Shown piece after piece: positions 34,969 to 43,980 of a stretch of 64,000 bases of DNA. This stretch comes from Vulcanimicrobium alpinum. Lineage in GTDB: Bacteria > Vulcanimicrobiota > Vulcanimicrobiia > Vulcanimicrobiales > Vulcanimicrobiaceae. The notes beneath the pieces are model-generated. The model was not told the origin of the DNA, searched no databases, and saw only the letters and a program-made list of their open reading frames with translations. Position 1 is the first letter of the stretch. Every line of letters starts with the position of its first letter. A program made the position numbers and the translations under genes. The DNA is taken from the NCBI RefSeq assembly GCF_027923555.1, contig NZ_AP025523.1:2298484-2362483 (forward strand). Direction: 5' to 3'.

Positions 34969-35397
34969 TCACCCTCTCAGGTATTCGACGTCCGGACCGG
35001 CAACAACCACCACGTAACCGTCGGAATCGCGAACCCACATCTCTCGGTGGCCCGGCTTGTCGTTGACGTGAGGTTCTTCGATGATCTCGGCACCCAAGCC
35101 GCGCGCTCGCTCCACGATGGAGTCGAAATCGTCCACCTGAAACCACAGCAGCACACCGTGTCCGTGCGGCGCAGCGTCGGCGCCGACGAGGTTCGGGTGG
35201 TCTTCCTCGTCCCATGCGTGGAGTTGCAGCAGCAGCTGACCGGAGCACGAGATGCGATCATACACGTCGCGGTGGCTGTGTTCCGGAAGCGAGTCTGCTC
35301 CGAGCAGTTCGGCGTACCAGCGGCTACTCGCGCGAACGTCGCGCACCGCTATGAGGGGCTGTGCCACGACGGCGGACTCCTGCGTGGGAAAGGTCAT
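34969..35397 (-). CDS. VOC-family (glyoxalase/bleomycin resistance-like) protein
   Basis: 142 residues with the paired beta-alpha-beta-beta-beta layout of VOC proteins: LIAVRDVRASSRWYAELLG in the first half and HGVLLWFQVDDFDSIVERARGLGAEIIEEP followed by MWVRDSDGYVVVVAGP in the second. The second-half Glu/Asp residues could coordinate a metal. Dioxygenase, isomerase or resistance roles are all possible; no neighbour narrows it. An ATG at 35397 starts it. Confidence 0.87.
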   Translation of the reverse strand: MTFPTQESAVVAQPLIAVRDVRASSRWYAELLGADSLPEHSHRDVYDRISCSGQLLLQLHAWDEEDHPNLVGADAAPHGHGVLLWFQVDDFDSIVERARGLGAEIIEEPHVNDKPGHREMWVRDSDGYVVVVAGPDVEYLRG

Positions 35398-35463
35398 GGG
35401 GCTCCATTGCCGGCGACGCAGCGGGCGATTCGTATAGCGGCCGTTCGGACGCCGTACCGAATC

Positions 35464-36380
35464 CTACGGGTAAGACGCGGCGCAGCCGTTCGCGGCGTTG
35501 CTCCAGAGCGGCTGGATTGCGAACGTGCCGGTCGAGAGCTTGATGTTCTGCAGGTTGATGAAGGAGCAATAGTCGCCGATCTCGTTGCCGTACTGGTCGA
35601 ACCAGCCGGTTCGCGTGTCCGGATCGGTCTGCGTCTCCGCGACTTCGTGCACGGCGGTCTCGCTGGTGATGTCGAGGAGTCCTTGTGCGCCGGTGTTGAC
35701 CGTGTTGGTGCCGCAGCCCGGGAAGTCGGGCTGGTACGGCAGGTCGGTGTAGTGCACGTCGCCGGATGGCGACGACGTCACCGAATGATACGCGCAGTAT
35801 CCCAGATGATTGAACGCGCCATGGGGCAGCTGCACGATGTACGACGCATCGAAGTTGTATCCGAAATGCGCCGCCGCGCGCACGGCCTCGGCGGCGATCG
35901 CCGAGCCGGAAGGCTGTTTGGGGACCGCACTGTTGTCGAACCATTCGCCGCCGAACTGCTGCTTTGGGTTGGTGATCGCGCCCGCCGCCGTCGAGTAATA
36001 CTGCGTCACGACTCGAGGATCGACGATCCGCCGACCCCTTGCAGAAAGGCGGTGAGATAGGGGGCCACGCCGTCGGGATCGGCCGCCGAACCGGTGAAGC
36101 CCCAGTACACGACGTAGACCACGGGGTTCTTCTGGATCGGGCCGCCGTGGTAGACGAGGTTTCCGACGCTGCTGCCCTTCGCGCCGTTTCTCGGAAGCAG
36201 CACGTGCATCGGGTGGCCGTCGACGACGCCGTTCAGCGACGGTGCCTCCGCGTGCGCCGGCGCCGGCCTGCTCAAGGCATCGCGCTGCGCTCCCGGGAGC
36301 GATCCGCTCGTCGAACCGCTGCATGCGGCCAGCGCGGTGGAGATGCCCAAAGCGGCGAGCAATCGAAATCCGGCGTGCAT
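35464..36380 (-). pseudogene. Secreted lipoprotein-like protein with HEVAE motif, frameshifted
   Basis: First frame (36380-36006): GGGAGG ribosome site, signal peptide with a lipobox at Cys20 (TALAAC), then NPVVYVVYWGFTGSAADPDGVAPYL and a premature TGA. Second frame, from about VVTQYYSTAAGAITNP, continues with FGYNFDASYIVQLPHG, SETAVHEVAETQTDP and DYCSFINLQ to 35464. Adding one base near 36013-36025 joins them into about 305 residues. HEVAE resembles a metal-binding HExxE motif, but a protease role is not established. I recognise no named family. Confidence 0.72.
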
Positions 36381-36494
36381 GGACGCCTCCCTTCACGTGC
36401 CGAGGAGGCCGAGCACTTCACGCCCGGCGCGTTCGGCGCCTTTGCGGGTGTCCGGTAGGGCTTTCGCACCGCTCGGTCGAGAGTACGCCATCCG

Positions 36495-38120
36495 ATGAAG
36501 CCCCAGGTGTTTGCGCTGTGGGCCGCGCTGTGCGCGGCGATGCTCGCGGCGTCGTGCGCTCCGGCACCTGGCGGCGATGGGCCGCTGCGCATGGGCGAAG
36601 TCGCCGAGCCGCCGGGGCTCAACCCGCTGGTCTTCGACAACGCGACCGTCTTCTATCTCGGTCCGCTCGTGCACGGCTATCTGCTCGACGCCGATGGTGA
36701 GGGCAGGCTGATCCCGGCGCTCGCAACGGCGGTGCCGTCGATCGCCAACGGCGGCGTCTCGCGCGACGGCCGCACCGTCACGTATCACCTGCGCCGCGGC
36801 GTGCACTGGCACGACGGCGCGCCGTTCGACGCGCGCGACGTGCTCTTCTCGTTCGCGGCGGTGCGCAACCCGAACAATGCCGTCCCCGACCGCACCGGCT
36901 TCGATCACGTCGCGTCGGTGAGCGCAATCGATCCCTACACCGTGCAGGTGCGGCTGACGCAGCCGTTCTCGCCGTTCGTCCCGTCGGTCTTCACGATGGG
37001 CGCGAACGACCCGTATCCGATTCTCCCCGCCCATCTGCTCGCGCGCAAAGCAAGCCTCAACAACGATCCCTACAACGCGGCGCCGGTCGGCCTGGGGCCG
37101 TATAAGCTCGTGTCGTGGCAGCACGGCGCGAAGCTCACCTTCGAGGCCGATGCGCACTTCTGGCGCGGCCCGCCGGCGATCAAACGGATCGATCTGGAAT
37201 CCGTGCCGAGCGCGAACACGCTGCAGACGCTTTTCCAAGGTCATCAGATCGACGTGCTCGTCGCGCGCACGACCGGCGGCCGCGTCTTCTATGACGCGAT
37301 TCGCTCGGTAGCGCAGACGCACACGGTCCTAAAGCCGCACTACGAATTCGACTTCGTGATCCTCAACCAGGCGCATCCGCCGCTCGACGACGTCCGCGTT
37401 CGCCGCGCGCTCGCGTACGGGATCGATCACGTCCGGATCATGCGCGAGCTCAACGGCGAACTGTTCGTCCCCGGCGACAGCGACCGGCTCGCCGGACAGT
37501 TCGCCTACGATCCGGCGATCCGCCAGCCGCCGTACGACCCGGGGCGTGCGGCCGCGCTGCTCGACGCGGCGGGCTGGCATCTCGACGGCGGCGTCCGCAA
37601 GAAGAACGGGCGCCCGCTCACGCTCGATCTGGTCTCGACGACCGAATCGCCGACGACGGGCCGATTCGACTTGCTCGCACAGCAGCAGCTCGCGAAGCTC
37701 GGGATCCGCGCGTCGGAAAAATCGTACGGCTACAACGTCGTGTGGGCGTCGGCGGCACAGCACGGGATCAATCAGACCGGGCGGTTCGACGTTGAATACA
37801 GCGGCTGGCAGCCCAACGCCGTCGCCGATCACTCGTACCTCTTCCGCTGCGACACGCGGCCGCCGGCCGGCGACAACCTGGCGCGCATCTGCGATCCCGT
37901 CATCGAGGCGGCTGCGCGGCGCGAGTTGCAGGCGATCGATCCCGCGGAGGAAGCGAGCGGCGATCGCGCGATCTCGCGCCGCCTGGTCGAGCAGTCGGAT
38001 CTGATCTTCCTGGGCTTCAACCGCGAGGCGGTCGCCTACCGCGACGGGATCACCGGGATCGTCCCGTCGGTGCTCGGCGAGCACCTGTGGAACGTCTACG
38101 CGTGGAAACGGACGCCGTAG
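36495..38120 (+). CDS. ABC transporter substrate-binding lipoprotein, family 5 (peptide/nickel type)
   Basis: 541 residues. The signal peptide ends in a lipobox at Cys21 (LAASC). Family 5 (DppA/OppA) features follow: MGEVAEPPGLNPLVFDN, the signature YHLRRGVHWHDGAPFDARDVLFSF, and IDHVRIMRELNGELFVPGD with the late RLVEQSDLIFLGFN. These lipoproteins capture oligopeptides or other solutes for a Dpp-type permease; no permease or ATPase gene is nearby. kynA follows by 15 bases, so the pair may be co-transcribed. Confidence 0.93.
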   Translation: MKPQVFALWAALCAAMLAASCAPAPGGDGPLRMGEVAEPPGLNPLVFDNATVFYLGPLVHGYLLDADGEGRLIPALATAVPSIANGGVSRDGRTVTYHLRRGVHWHDGAPFDARDVLFSFAAVRNPNNAVPDRTGFDHVASVSAIDPYTVQVRLTQPFSPFVPSVFTMGANDPYPILPAHLLARKASLNNDPYNAAPVGLGPYKLVSWQHGAKLTFEADAHFWRGPPAIKRIDLESVPSANTLQTLFQGHQIDVLVARTTGGRVFYDAIRSVAQTHTVLKPHYEFDFVILNQAHPPLDDVRVRRALAYGIDHVRIMRELNGELFVPGDSDRLAGQFAYDPAIRQPPYDPGRAAALLDAAGWHLDGGVRKKNGRPLTLDLVSTTESPTTGRFDLLAQQQLAKLGIRASEKSYGYNVVWASAAQHGINQTGRFDVEYSGWQPNAVADHSYLFRCDTRPPAGDNLARICDPVIEAAARRELQAIDPAEEASGDRAISRRLVEQSDLIFLGFNREAVAYRDGITGIVPSVLGEHLWNVYAWKRTP

Positions 38121-38135
38121 CGCGAAGGCAGCCCG

Positions 38136-38918
38136 GTGGCTACCGCGACCCTAACCTACGGCTCGTACCTGCGCATCCCCGAACTGCTCGATCTGCAGCA
38201 TCCGCTGAGCGCCCCCCCGCATCACGACGAGCTGCTCTTCATCATCATCCACCAGGTCTACGAACTCTGGTTCAAGCAGACGCTGCACGAACTCGACGCG
38301 GCGGTGCGGTTCCTCGATTGTGACGATCTGCTGAAGGTCGGCAAGGCGTTCCGGCGGATTCACGCGATCCAGCGGACTCTCGAGACGCAGGTCGACGTGC
38401 TCGAAACGATGACGCCGCAGGACTTCAACGCTTTTCGCGACGGGCTCAATCCGGCGAGCGGCTTTCAGTCCGCGCAATTCCGCGAGATCGAGTTCCGCTG
38501 CGGCCTGCGCGGCAACGAGAACTATCTCAAGCACCTCGACATCACGCCGCAGGAACGCGCGCATCTCGAACGCCGCCTGCGCGAACCGACGCTCTACGAC
38601 GCGCTCAAAGGCTACCTCGCGCGCGCCGGCTTCGATGTCGCCTCGCACGACGCGCTAATCGAGACGTTCCGCACGGTCTACGAGCACGACGAAGCGCATT
38701 ACGCGCTCTATCTGGTGCTCGAGGATCTGATCGAATTCGACGAACGCGTGCTGCTCTGGCGTGGGCGTCACGTGCGCATGGTCGAGCGGATGATCGGGAT
38801 GAAGCCGGGGACCGGCGGTTCGCTCGGTGCCGCCTACCTTCAGACGACGCTGACGCGCCGCTTCTTCCCCGAGTTGTGGGAGGTTCGCACCGTGCTCGGC
38901 GGAACGAGCGCGACGTGA
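38136..38918 (+). CDS. kynA: Tryptophan 2,3-dioxygenase
   Basis: 260 residues, normal bacterial length. LTYGSYLRIPELLDLQHPLS, HDELLFIIIHQVYELWFKQ with the distal-pocket His, QFREIEFRCGLRGN and the late block MVERMIGMKPGTGGSLGAAYL are diagnostic. The haem enzyme opens the indole ring of tryptophan to N-formylkynurenine. It starts at a GTG and its TGA overlaps the kynureninase GTG. Confidence 0.97.
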   Translation: MATATLTYGSYLRIPELLDLQHPLSAPPHHDELLFIIIHQVYELWFKQTLHELDAAVRFLDCDDLLKVGKAFRRIHAIQRTLETQVDVLETMTPQDFNAFRDGLNPASGFQSAQFREIEFRCGLRGNENYLKHLDITPQERAHLERRLREPTLYDALKGYLARAGFDVASHDALIETFRTVYEHDEAHYALYLVLEDLIEFDERVLLWRGRHVRMVERMIGMKPGTGGSLGAAYLQTTLTRRFFPELWEVRTVLGGTSAT

Positions 38919-40072
38919 TCGCTTCGCAGCATCAGCCCGCCGCGCTGCGGCCGCGCTTCGCCGGACTCGACGGCGCCACGTGGCTGGTCTCGCATTCGAT
39001 GGGCGCCCCGCCGCATGCCGCGCGCGAGGCGCTGGCGCGGTACTGGGAGCAATGGGCGCAAGGAGGGCCCGAGGGCGCGTGGCCGGGCTGGCTCGACGAC
39101 GCGCGCGCGATCGGCGACGGGATCGGCGCGATCGTCGGTGCGGCACCCGGCACGGTCTCGCTCGCGCCCAACGTCAGCCTGCTACAATCGGCGCTGGCGT
39201 CGTCGCTCGATCTGCGCGGCGAACGCAACGAGATCGTGTACGAAGCGCTGCAGTTCCCGTCGCTCGCGTACGTCTGGCAGGCCTGGGAACGCGCCGGCGC
39301 GCGCACGCTGCGCGTGCCGACCGACGACGGCCGCACGATCCCGACCGATCGCATCTGCTCGGCGATCACCGAACGCACCGCATTGGTCGTGCTGTCGCAC
39401 GCGTACTATCAGAGCGCCGTGCTGATCGATCTCCCGCCGATCGTCGCCCGCGCGCACGAAGCCGGTGCGCTCGTCGTCCTCGACGCGTATCAAACCGCGG
39501 GGATCGTCCCGTTCGACGTCACCGCACTCGATCTGGATATCGTCGTCGGCGGATCGCACAAGTGGCTGTGCGGCGGCCCCGGCTGCGGCTGGATGTACGT
39601 CAAGCCGCAGCTCGCACAGCGCTTTCGGCCGATGGTCACCGGCTGGTTCGGCCATCGCGAGCCGTTCGCGTTCGAGCCGCCGCCGATCGACTACGCCCCC
39701 GATCAATTGCGCTGGGCTACCGGCACACCGACGATCCCCGGCTACGTCGCCGCGCGCGCCGGACACGAGATCATCCGCGAGGTCGGCGTCGCGACGATCC
39801 GCGAGCACAACGCGCGGCTCACGCGCCGCTTGAGCGACGCCGCGCTCGAACGCGGCTGGACGGTGAACACGCCGCTCGATCCGGCGAAACGCACGGGCTG
39901 GGTCGGCATCGACGTGCCGCACGCCGAGCAGGTGCAGCACGAGCTGCACGAACGCCGCATCTATGTCGATCACCGCCCCGGCTGCGGTCTGCGCGTCAGC
40001 GCGCACCTCTACACGACCGACGACGAGATCGACGTCTTCCTCGCCGCGATGGACGACGTCGTTTCGCGTTAA
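38915..40072 (+). CDS. kynU: Kynureninase-like class V PLP enzyme
   Basis: 385 residues from a GTG coupled to kynA (GTGA). Class V aminotransferase fold: SLAPNVSLLQSAL, VVLDAYQTAGIVPFDV and the PLP lysine in VVGGSHKWLCGGPGCGWMYV. Kynureninase splits kynurenine to anthranilate and alanine. Linkage with kynA makes this the best reading; a cysteine-desulfurase relative is less likely. The TAA stop shares the tetramer TTAA with the stop of the convergent phosphatase gene. Confidence 0.9.
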   Translation: MIASQHQPAALRPRFAGLDGATWLVSHSMGAPPHAAREALARYWEQWAQGGPEGAWPGWLDDARAIGDGIGAIVGAAPGTVSLAPNVSLLQSALASSLDLRGERNEIVYEALQFPSLAYVWQAWERAGARTLRVPTDDGRTIPTDRICSAITERTALVVLSHAYYQSAVLIDLPPIVARAHEAGALVVLDAYQTAGIVPFDVTALDLDIVVGGSHKWLCGGPGCGWMYVKPQLAQRFRPMVTGWFGHREPFAFEPPPIDYAPDQLRWATGTPTIPGYVAARAGHEIIREVGVATIREHNARLTRRLSDAALERGWTVNTPLDPAKRTGWVGIDVPHAEQVQHELHERRIYVDHRPGCGLRVSAHLYTTDDEIDVFLAAMDDVVSR

Positions 40073-40839
40073 CCTGCGTCTGCGCGCGCGAGCGCGCTCT
40101 GGATCTCATCGTGAATTGCGCCGTTCGATGCGAGGATGGAACCTTCGTCGAGGTCGAGCGGCCCGCCGGCGATTGCGCCGACGCGACCGCCGGCTTCTTC
40201 GATCAGCACCCAGCCCGCCGCGATGTCCCACGGTTTGAGATCGAACTCCCAGAACGCGTCGTAGATCCCGGTCGCGACGAACGCGAGGTCGAGCGCGGCG
40301 CTGCCGTCGCGCCGCACCGCCTGCGCGAGGTTCGAGAGCGCGCCGAAGTGCCGGCCGTTGCGCGCGTAGCGGGCCGGGTTGAAGCCCGTGCACACCATCG
40401 CGTTCGCGACCGCGCCGATCGTCGAGACGCAGATCGGCTCGCCGTTGCGCGTCGCGCCGCCGCCTTTGCGCGCCGCATAGAGTTCGTCGAGCAGGGGCGC
40501 ATAGATCGCGCCGGCTTCGAGAACCCCCGCGCGCTCGTACGCGATCGAGACGCAGAAGAGCGGATAGCGGTGCGCGTAGTTCGTCGTCCCGTCGAGCGGG
40601 TCGACGATGAAGCGCTCGTCGCCGTCCCCCCGATATGCGCCGCCCTCCTCGCCGAGGATCGCGGCGCGCGGAAACGCGTCACGGATGCGCTCGACGATCA
40701 GTGCTTCGCTCGCGCGGTCCGCGTCGGTCACCAAGTCCTGCGGCTGCTTCTGCTCGATCCGTCGCGGGTCGTTCAGCCGGTCGCGCAGCAGCGCGCCGGC
40801 GTCGCGCGCGAGCGCGGTGATGAACGCGAGCGGGTCCAA
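40069..40839 (-). CDS. Inositol monophosphatase family protein (SuhB-like)
   Basis: 256 residues. The metal-dependent phosphatase motifs are DLVTDADRASEALI, AILGEEGG, FIVDPLDGTTNYAHRYP and the late PWDIAAGWVLIEEAGG. Members dephosphorylate inositol phosphates, fructose bisphosphate or PAP. A TTG at 40839 preceded by a perfect AGGAGG 6 bases upstream is a clear start; no ATG is near. The gene is divergent from the DUF4149-like gene and convergent with kynU. Confidence 0.93.
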   Translation of the reverse strand: MDPLAFITALARDAGALLRDRLNDPRRIEQKQPQDLVTDADRASEALIVERIRDAFPRAAILGEEGGAYRGDGDERFIVDPLDGTTNYAHRYPLFCVSIAYERAGVLEAGAIYAPLLDELYAARKGGGATRNGEPICVSTIGAVANAMVCTGFNPARYARNGRHFGALSNLAQAVRRDGSAALDLAFVATGIYDAFWEFDLKPWDIAAGWVLIEEAGGRVGAIAGGPLDLDEGSILASNGAIHDEIQSALARADAG

Positions 40840-40866
40840 GGGAAGCCTCCTGGGAATGGCGGGGAG

Positions 40867-41343
40867 ATGATGCGCAGAGAGGCTTCCGGACGCATCGACC
40901 GCGTCCTCGCGGCGGTTGAGACCGTCGCGCTGGGCACGTGGCTCGGCGCACTGGTCGGGTTTGCGTTCGTCTTCGCGCCGCTCGCATTCCGGATCGTCGC
41001 ACCGCTCGACGTCGGCCGCTTCGCAACGCTCACCGCGACGTCGCTCGCCGTGCTCTCGACGTGGGGCTACGTTCTCGGCGGCGTCGCCGTCGTGGTCACG
41101 CTCGCGCGCGCCGCCGGCGCCGGCGATCGCGTGTGGGACGCGGTGCGAGCGGCGGCGGTCGTGCTCGCTCTGTGCCTGGTCGCGTTCGAACAGCGGGCGA
41201 TCGTGCCGCCGATGCTGGCCGCGACCGACGTCCGCAGCGAGGCTTACCACGCCCTGCACCAGCGCTCGACGGCGATCTACGGCGGAGCAGTCCTGCTCGT
41301 CGCGGCCGCGCTCGTGCTCGCCGCGGTCCGGCGGGATACGTAA
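40867..41343 (+). CDS. DUF4149-like integral membrane protein
   Basis: 158 residues with four hydrophobic segments: ETVALGTWLGALVGFAFVF, LAVLSTWGYVLGGVAVVV, AAAVVLALCLVAFEQ and YGGAVLLVAAALVLAAV. The pattern with APLAFRIVAP and a mid-protein HALHQRSTAIYG resembles the DUF4149 (TMEM205-like) family. The double ATG leaves the start at 40867 or 40870. The role is unknown. Confidence 0.78.
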   Translation: MMRREASGRIDRVLAAVETVALGTWLGALVGFAFVFAPLAFRIVAPLDVGRFATLTATSLAVLSTWGYVLGGVAVVVTLARAAGAGDRVWDAVRAAAVVLALCLVAFEQRAIVPPMLAATDVRSEAYHALHQRSTAIYGGAVLLVAAALVLAAVRRDT

Positions 41344-41405
41344 CAAGAGGGTTGACGTCGTGCGGGCGGGGATGACCGGCCTCGTGCAGGGAGAGGCCTA
41401 GGCCG

Positions 41406-42701
41406 GTGCCGTTCCACGAGGGGTTCGTCTCCGAACTCGTCGGGCGCTCGGCGATCGTGGAACGCGGAGGATCGCGTGACGTGGTCGGCCGGGTCGCCGA
41501 CTTCGTCGTGGAACATCCCGAGGATACATTTCCGCGCATCGACGCCGTGATCGTTAAGACGCGCCACGGCGAGCTCGCCGCGCCGATCGCCGACGTCGCG
41601 TCGTTCGACGACGGCGGAATCGTGCTGACCAAAGCGCCGACCGTCGTGCGGCCTCCCGACGACGAAGCGCTCTATCTCATCGAAGACCTCTTCGACAAGC
41701 AGATCGTCGACGTCGACGGCCGTAAGGTCGTGCGCATCAACGACATCGAGATCGCGCGGACGGCCGGCGCGCTGCGGGTCGTCGCCGCCGACATCGGCGT
41801 CGGCGGACTGCTCCGGCGGCTTGGCATCGCGAAGATCATGCCGCGCGTGGTCGATCGCGTCCCGCGCTCGCTCATCGCCTGGGACAACGTCGCGCCGCTG
41901 CGCGACCTGAGCCCCACGCAGATTCGGCTCTCCGTCAGCGAGAAGCGCCTCTCGCGCCTGCACCCGACCGAACTCGCCGAGATCCTCGGCGACCTCTCCG
42001 CGCAGGATGCGGCGCGCGTCGTCGGCTCGCTCGACGACGAGAGGGCGGCCGACGCGCTCGAACACCTCGAACCCGACGTGCAGCGCTCGATCATCGACGA
42101 CCTCGGGACCGCGCGCGCTGCGGACATCATCGAGGAGATGGACTCCGACGACGCCGCCGATCTGCTCGGCGAACTCCCGGAGGACCGGCAGAACGAGCTG
42201 CTCGCCGAAATGGACGCGCAGACCGCCGACGATCTGCGCGAGCTCGTCGCCTACGCCGACGACACCGCCGGCGGCCTGATGACGACCGACTACTTCTGGA
42301 TCTATCCGCATCGTACGGTCACCGCGACGATTGCGAAGATCCGCGAGATCGCGCCGGAGACCGAATTCATCTACTATCTCTACGTGCTCGACCAGTCGGA
42401 GAAGCTGCTGGGCGTGCTCTCCCTGCGCACGCTCCTGCTGGCCGAACCCAACGCGACGATCCACAGCATCATGGACGAAGAGGTCGTCAGCGTGCGGCCC
42501 GACGTCTCGGCCGAGGACGTCGCGAGTACGATCGCGCGCTACGATTTGCTCGCGTGTCCGGTCACGGACGATCGCGGTACGATGCTCGGCATCGTCACGG
42601 TCGACGACGCGATCGACGCGATCATCCCCGAGCGCCTCACCCGCAAACTCCCGCGCCTCACCAAGCGCGGACAGCAGCGGCGAGCGGAAACGGTCGGCTG
42701 A
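41406..42701 (+). CDS. PRC-barrel / MgtE N-domain / CBS-pair protein without a channel domain
   Basis: 431 residues, no membrane segment. Residues about 1-150 hold two PRC-barrel-like units (SELVGRSAIVERGG; LFDKQIVDVDGRKVVRIND). The MgtE N domain follows with its superhelical repeats (LHPTELAEILGDLS; MDSDDAADLLGELPED), then two CBS motifs (VLDQSEKLLGVLSLRTLL; VTDDRGTMLGIVTVDDAID). In MgtE this part senses Mg2+ and gates the channel, but the channel is missing. The Nramp gene begins 3 bases later, so it likely regulates that transporter. The GTG at 41406 is the start. Confidence 0.92.
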   Translation: MPFHEGFVSELVGRSAIVERGGSRDVVGRVADFVVEHPEDTFPRIDAVIVKTRHGELAAPIADVASFDDGGIVLTKAPTVVRPPDDEALYLIEDLFDKQIVDVDGRKVVRINDIEIARTAGALRVVAADIGVGGLLRRLGIAKIMPRVVDRVPRSLIAWDNVAPLRDLSPTQIRLSVSEKRLSRLHPTELAEILGDLSAQDAARVVGSLDDERAADALEHLEPDVQRSIIDDLGTARAADIIEEMDSDDAADLLGELPEDRQNELLAEMDAQTADDLRELVAYADDTAGGLMTTDYFWIYPHRTVTATIAKIREIAPETEFIYYLYVLDQSEKLLGVLSLRTLLLAEPNATIHSIMDEEVVSVRPDVSAEDVASTIARYDLLACPVTDDRGTMLGIVTVDDAIDAIIPERLTRKLPRLTKRGQQRRAETVG

Positions 42702-42704
42702 CCC

Positions 42705-43973
42705 GTGCGGCTGCGGCTCTCCCGGCGATCGCTCTTCGCCTTCTTCGCCGTGCTCGGTCCGGGCTTCGTCACCGCGTCGGCGGGAAACGACGTCGGCGGG
42801 ATCGCGACCTACTCCGCCGCCGGCGCGCAGTTCGGCTACGCGACGCTGTGGTCGCTGCTCGCGCTCACACTCTCGCTGATCGTCGTCCAGGAGATGGCCG
42901 GCCGCATGGGCGCCGTCACGGGCCAAGGGTTAGCCGGACTGATCCGCGAGAACTTCGGCCTGCGCATCACGTTCGTCACGATGCTCGCACTCTTCTTCGT
43001 CAACACCGGGATCGCGGCGACCGAGTTCGCCGGGATCGCGGCCGCCTCGGAGCTGTTCGGCATCTCGCGATTCATCGCGATCCCGGCGTCGATGGCGATC
43101 GTGTTCCTGCTCGTCCTGCGCCTGCCCAACAAGATCGTCGAGCGCGTCTTCGTCGTCTTCTCGCTGATCTACCTGACGTACGTCGTCTCCGGCGTGCTGG
43201 CGCATCCGAACTGGAGCGAGGTCGCACGCGATGCGGTCGTGCCGCGCATCGTCAAGAATCCGGCATTTCTGGTGACGATCGTCGGGCTGATCGGGACGAC
43301 GATCTCGCCGTACATGCAGTTCTTTCTGCAGTCGCAGGTGGTCGACAAGGGTTCGCGCGCGCGCGATCTGCCGGCGATCCGGGCCGATATCATCGTCGGC
43401 TCGGTGCTCGCGATCGCGCTCGCCGGCTTCATGATCGTCGCCAACGGCGCGACGATCTTCCAAGCGACGCTGCACGGCGGTCACCCGATCGACATCAACG
43501 CCAACCCGCAGGCCGTCGACTTCGCGCGCGCGCTCGAACCGCTCGCCGGCCATTTTGCCGAGGTGATCTTCGCGCTCGGCATCCTCAACGCCGGGCTGTT
43601 CACCGCGGCCGTGCTCCCGCTCTCGACGGCGTACATCGTCTGCGAAGCGTTCGGGCTCGAAGCGTCGCTCGACCGCCGCTTCCGCGAAGCGCCGGTGTTC
43701 TACTCGCTCTTCGCGGGCGCGATCCTTCTCGCCGCGGGGCTCGTTCTGCTGGTTCCCAAGGAATCGCTCTTCAAGCTGATCATCTACGCGCAGGTCGTGC
43801 AGGGCGTGCTGCTTCCGCTCGAACTCGTGCTGATGCTGGTGATCGTCAACCGCCCGCGCGTGATGGGCAGCCACGTGAACACGCGCACGCTCAACGCGAT
43901 CGCCTGGGCGACCGCGATCGTGATCGGATCGCTCGCGCTCGTCTACGTCTGGCAGTCGTTGACCGGCGCCTGA
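42705..43973 (+). CDS. mntH: Nramp-family divalent metal transporter
   Basis: 422 residues and about eleven helices. The helix 1 motif is VTASAGNDVGGIATYSAAGAQFGY, where classical Nramps have DPGN; here Asp and Asn are present as GND, so metal-site geometry may differ. The helix 6 region is TTISPYMQFFLQSQ, without the usual MPH. These departures put it in the Nramp-related group, some of which transport Mg2+. The adjacent MgtE-N/CBS protein fits a magnesium role. mntH is used loosely. Confidence 0.85.
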   Translation: MRLRLSRRSLFAFFAVLGPGFVTASAGNDVGGIATYSAAGAQFGYATLWSLLALTLSLIVVQEMAGRMGAVTGQGLAGLIRENFGLRITFVTMLALFFVNTGIAATEFAGIAAASELFGISRFIAIPASMAIVFLLVLRLPNKIVERVFVVFSLIYLTYVVSGVLAHPNWSEVARDAVVPRIVKNPAFLVTIVGLIGTTISPYMQFFLQSQVVDKGSRARDLPAIRADIIVGSVLAIALAGFMIVANGATIFQATLHGGHPIDINANPQAVDFARALEPLAGHFAEVIFALGILNAGLFTAAVLPLSTAYIVCEAFGLEASLDRRFREAPVFYSLFAGAILLAAGLVLLVPKESLFKLIIYAQVVQGVLLPLELVLMLVIVNRPRVMGSHVNTRTLNAIAWATAIVIGSLALVYVWQSLTGA

Positions 43974-43980
43974 CTCTCGG

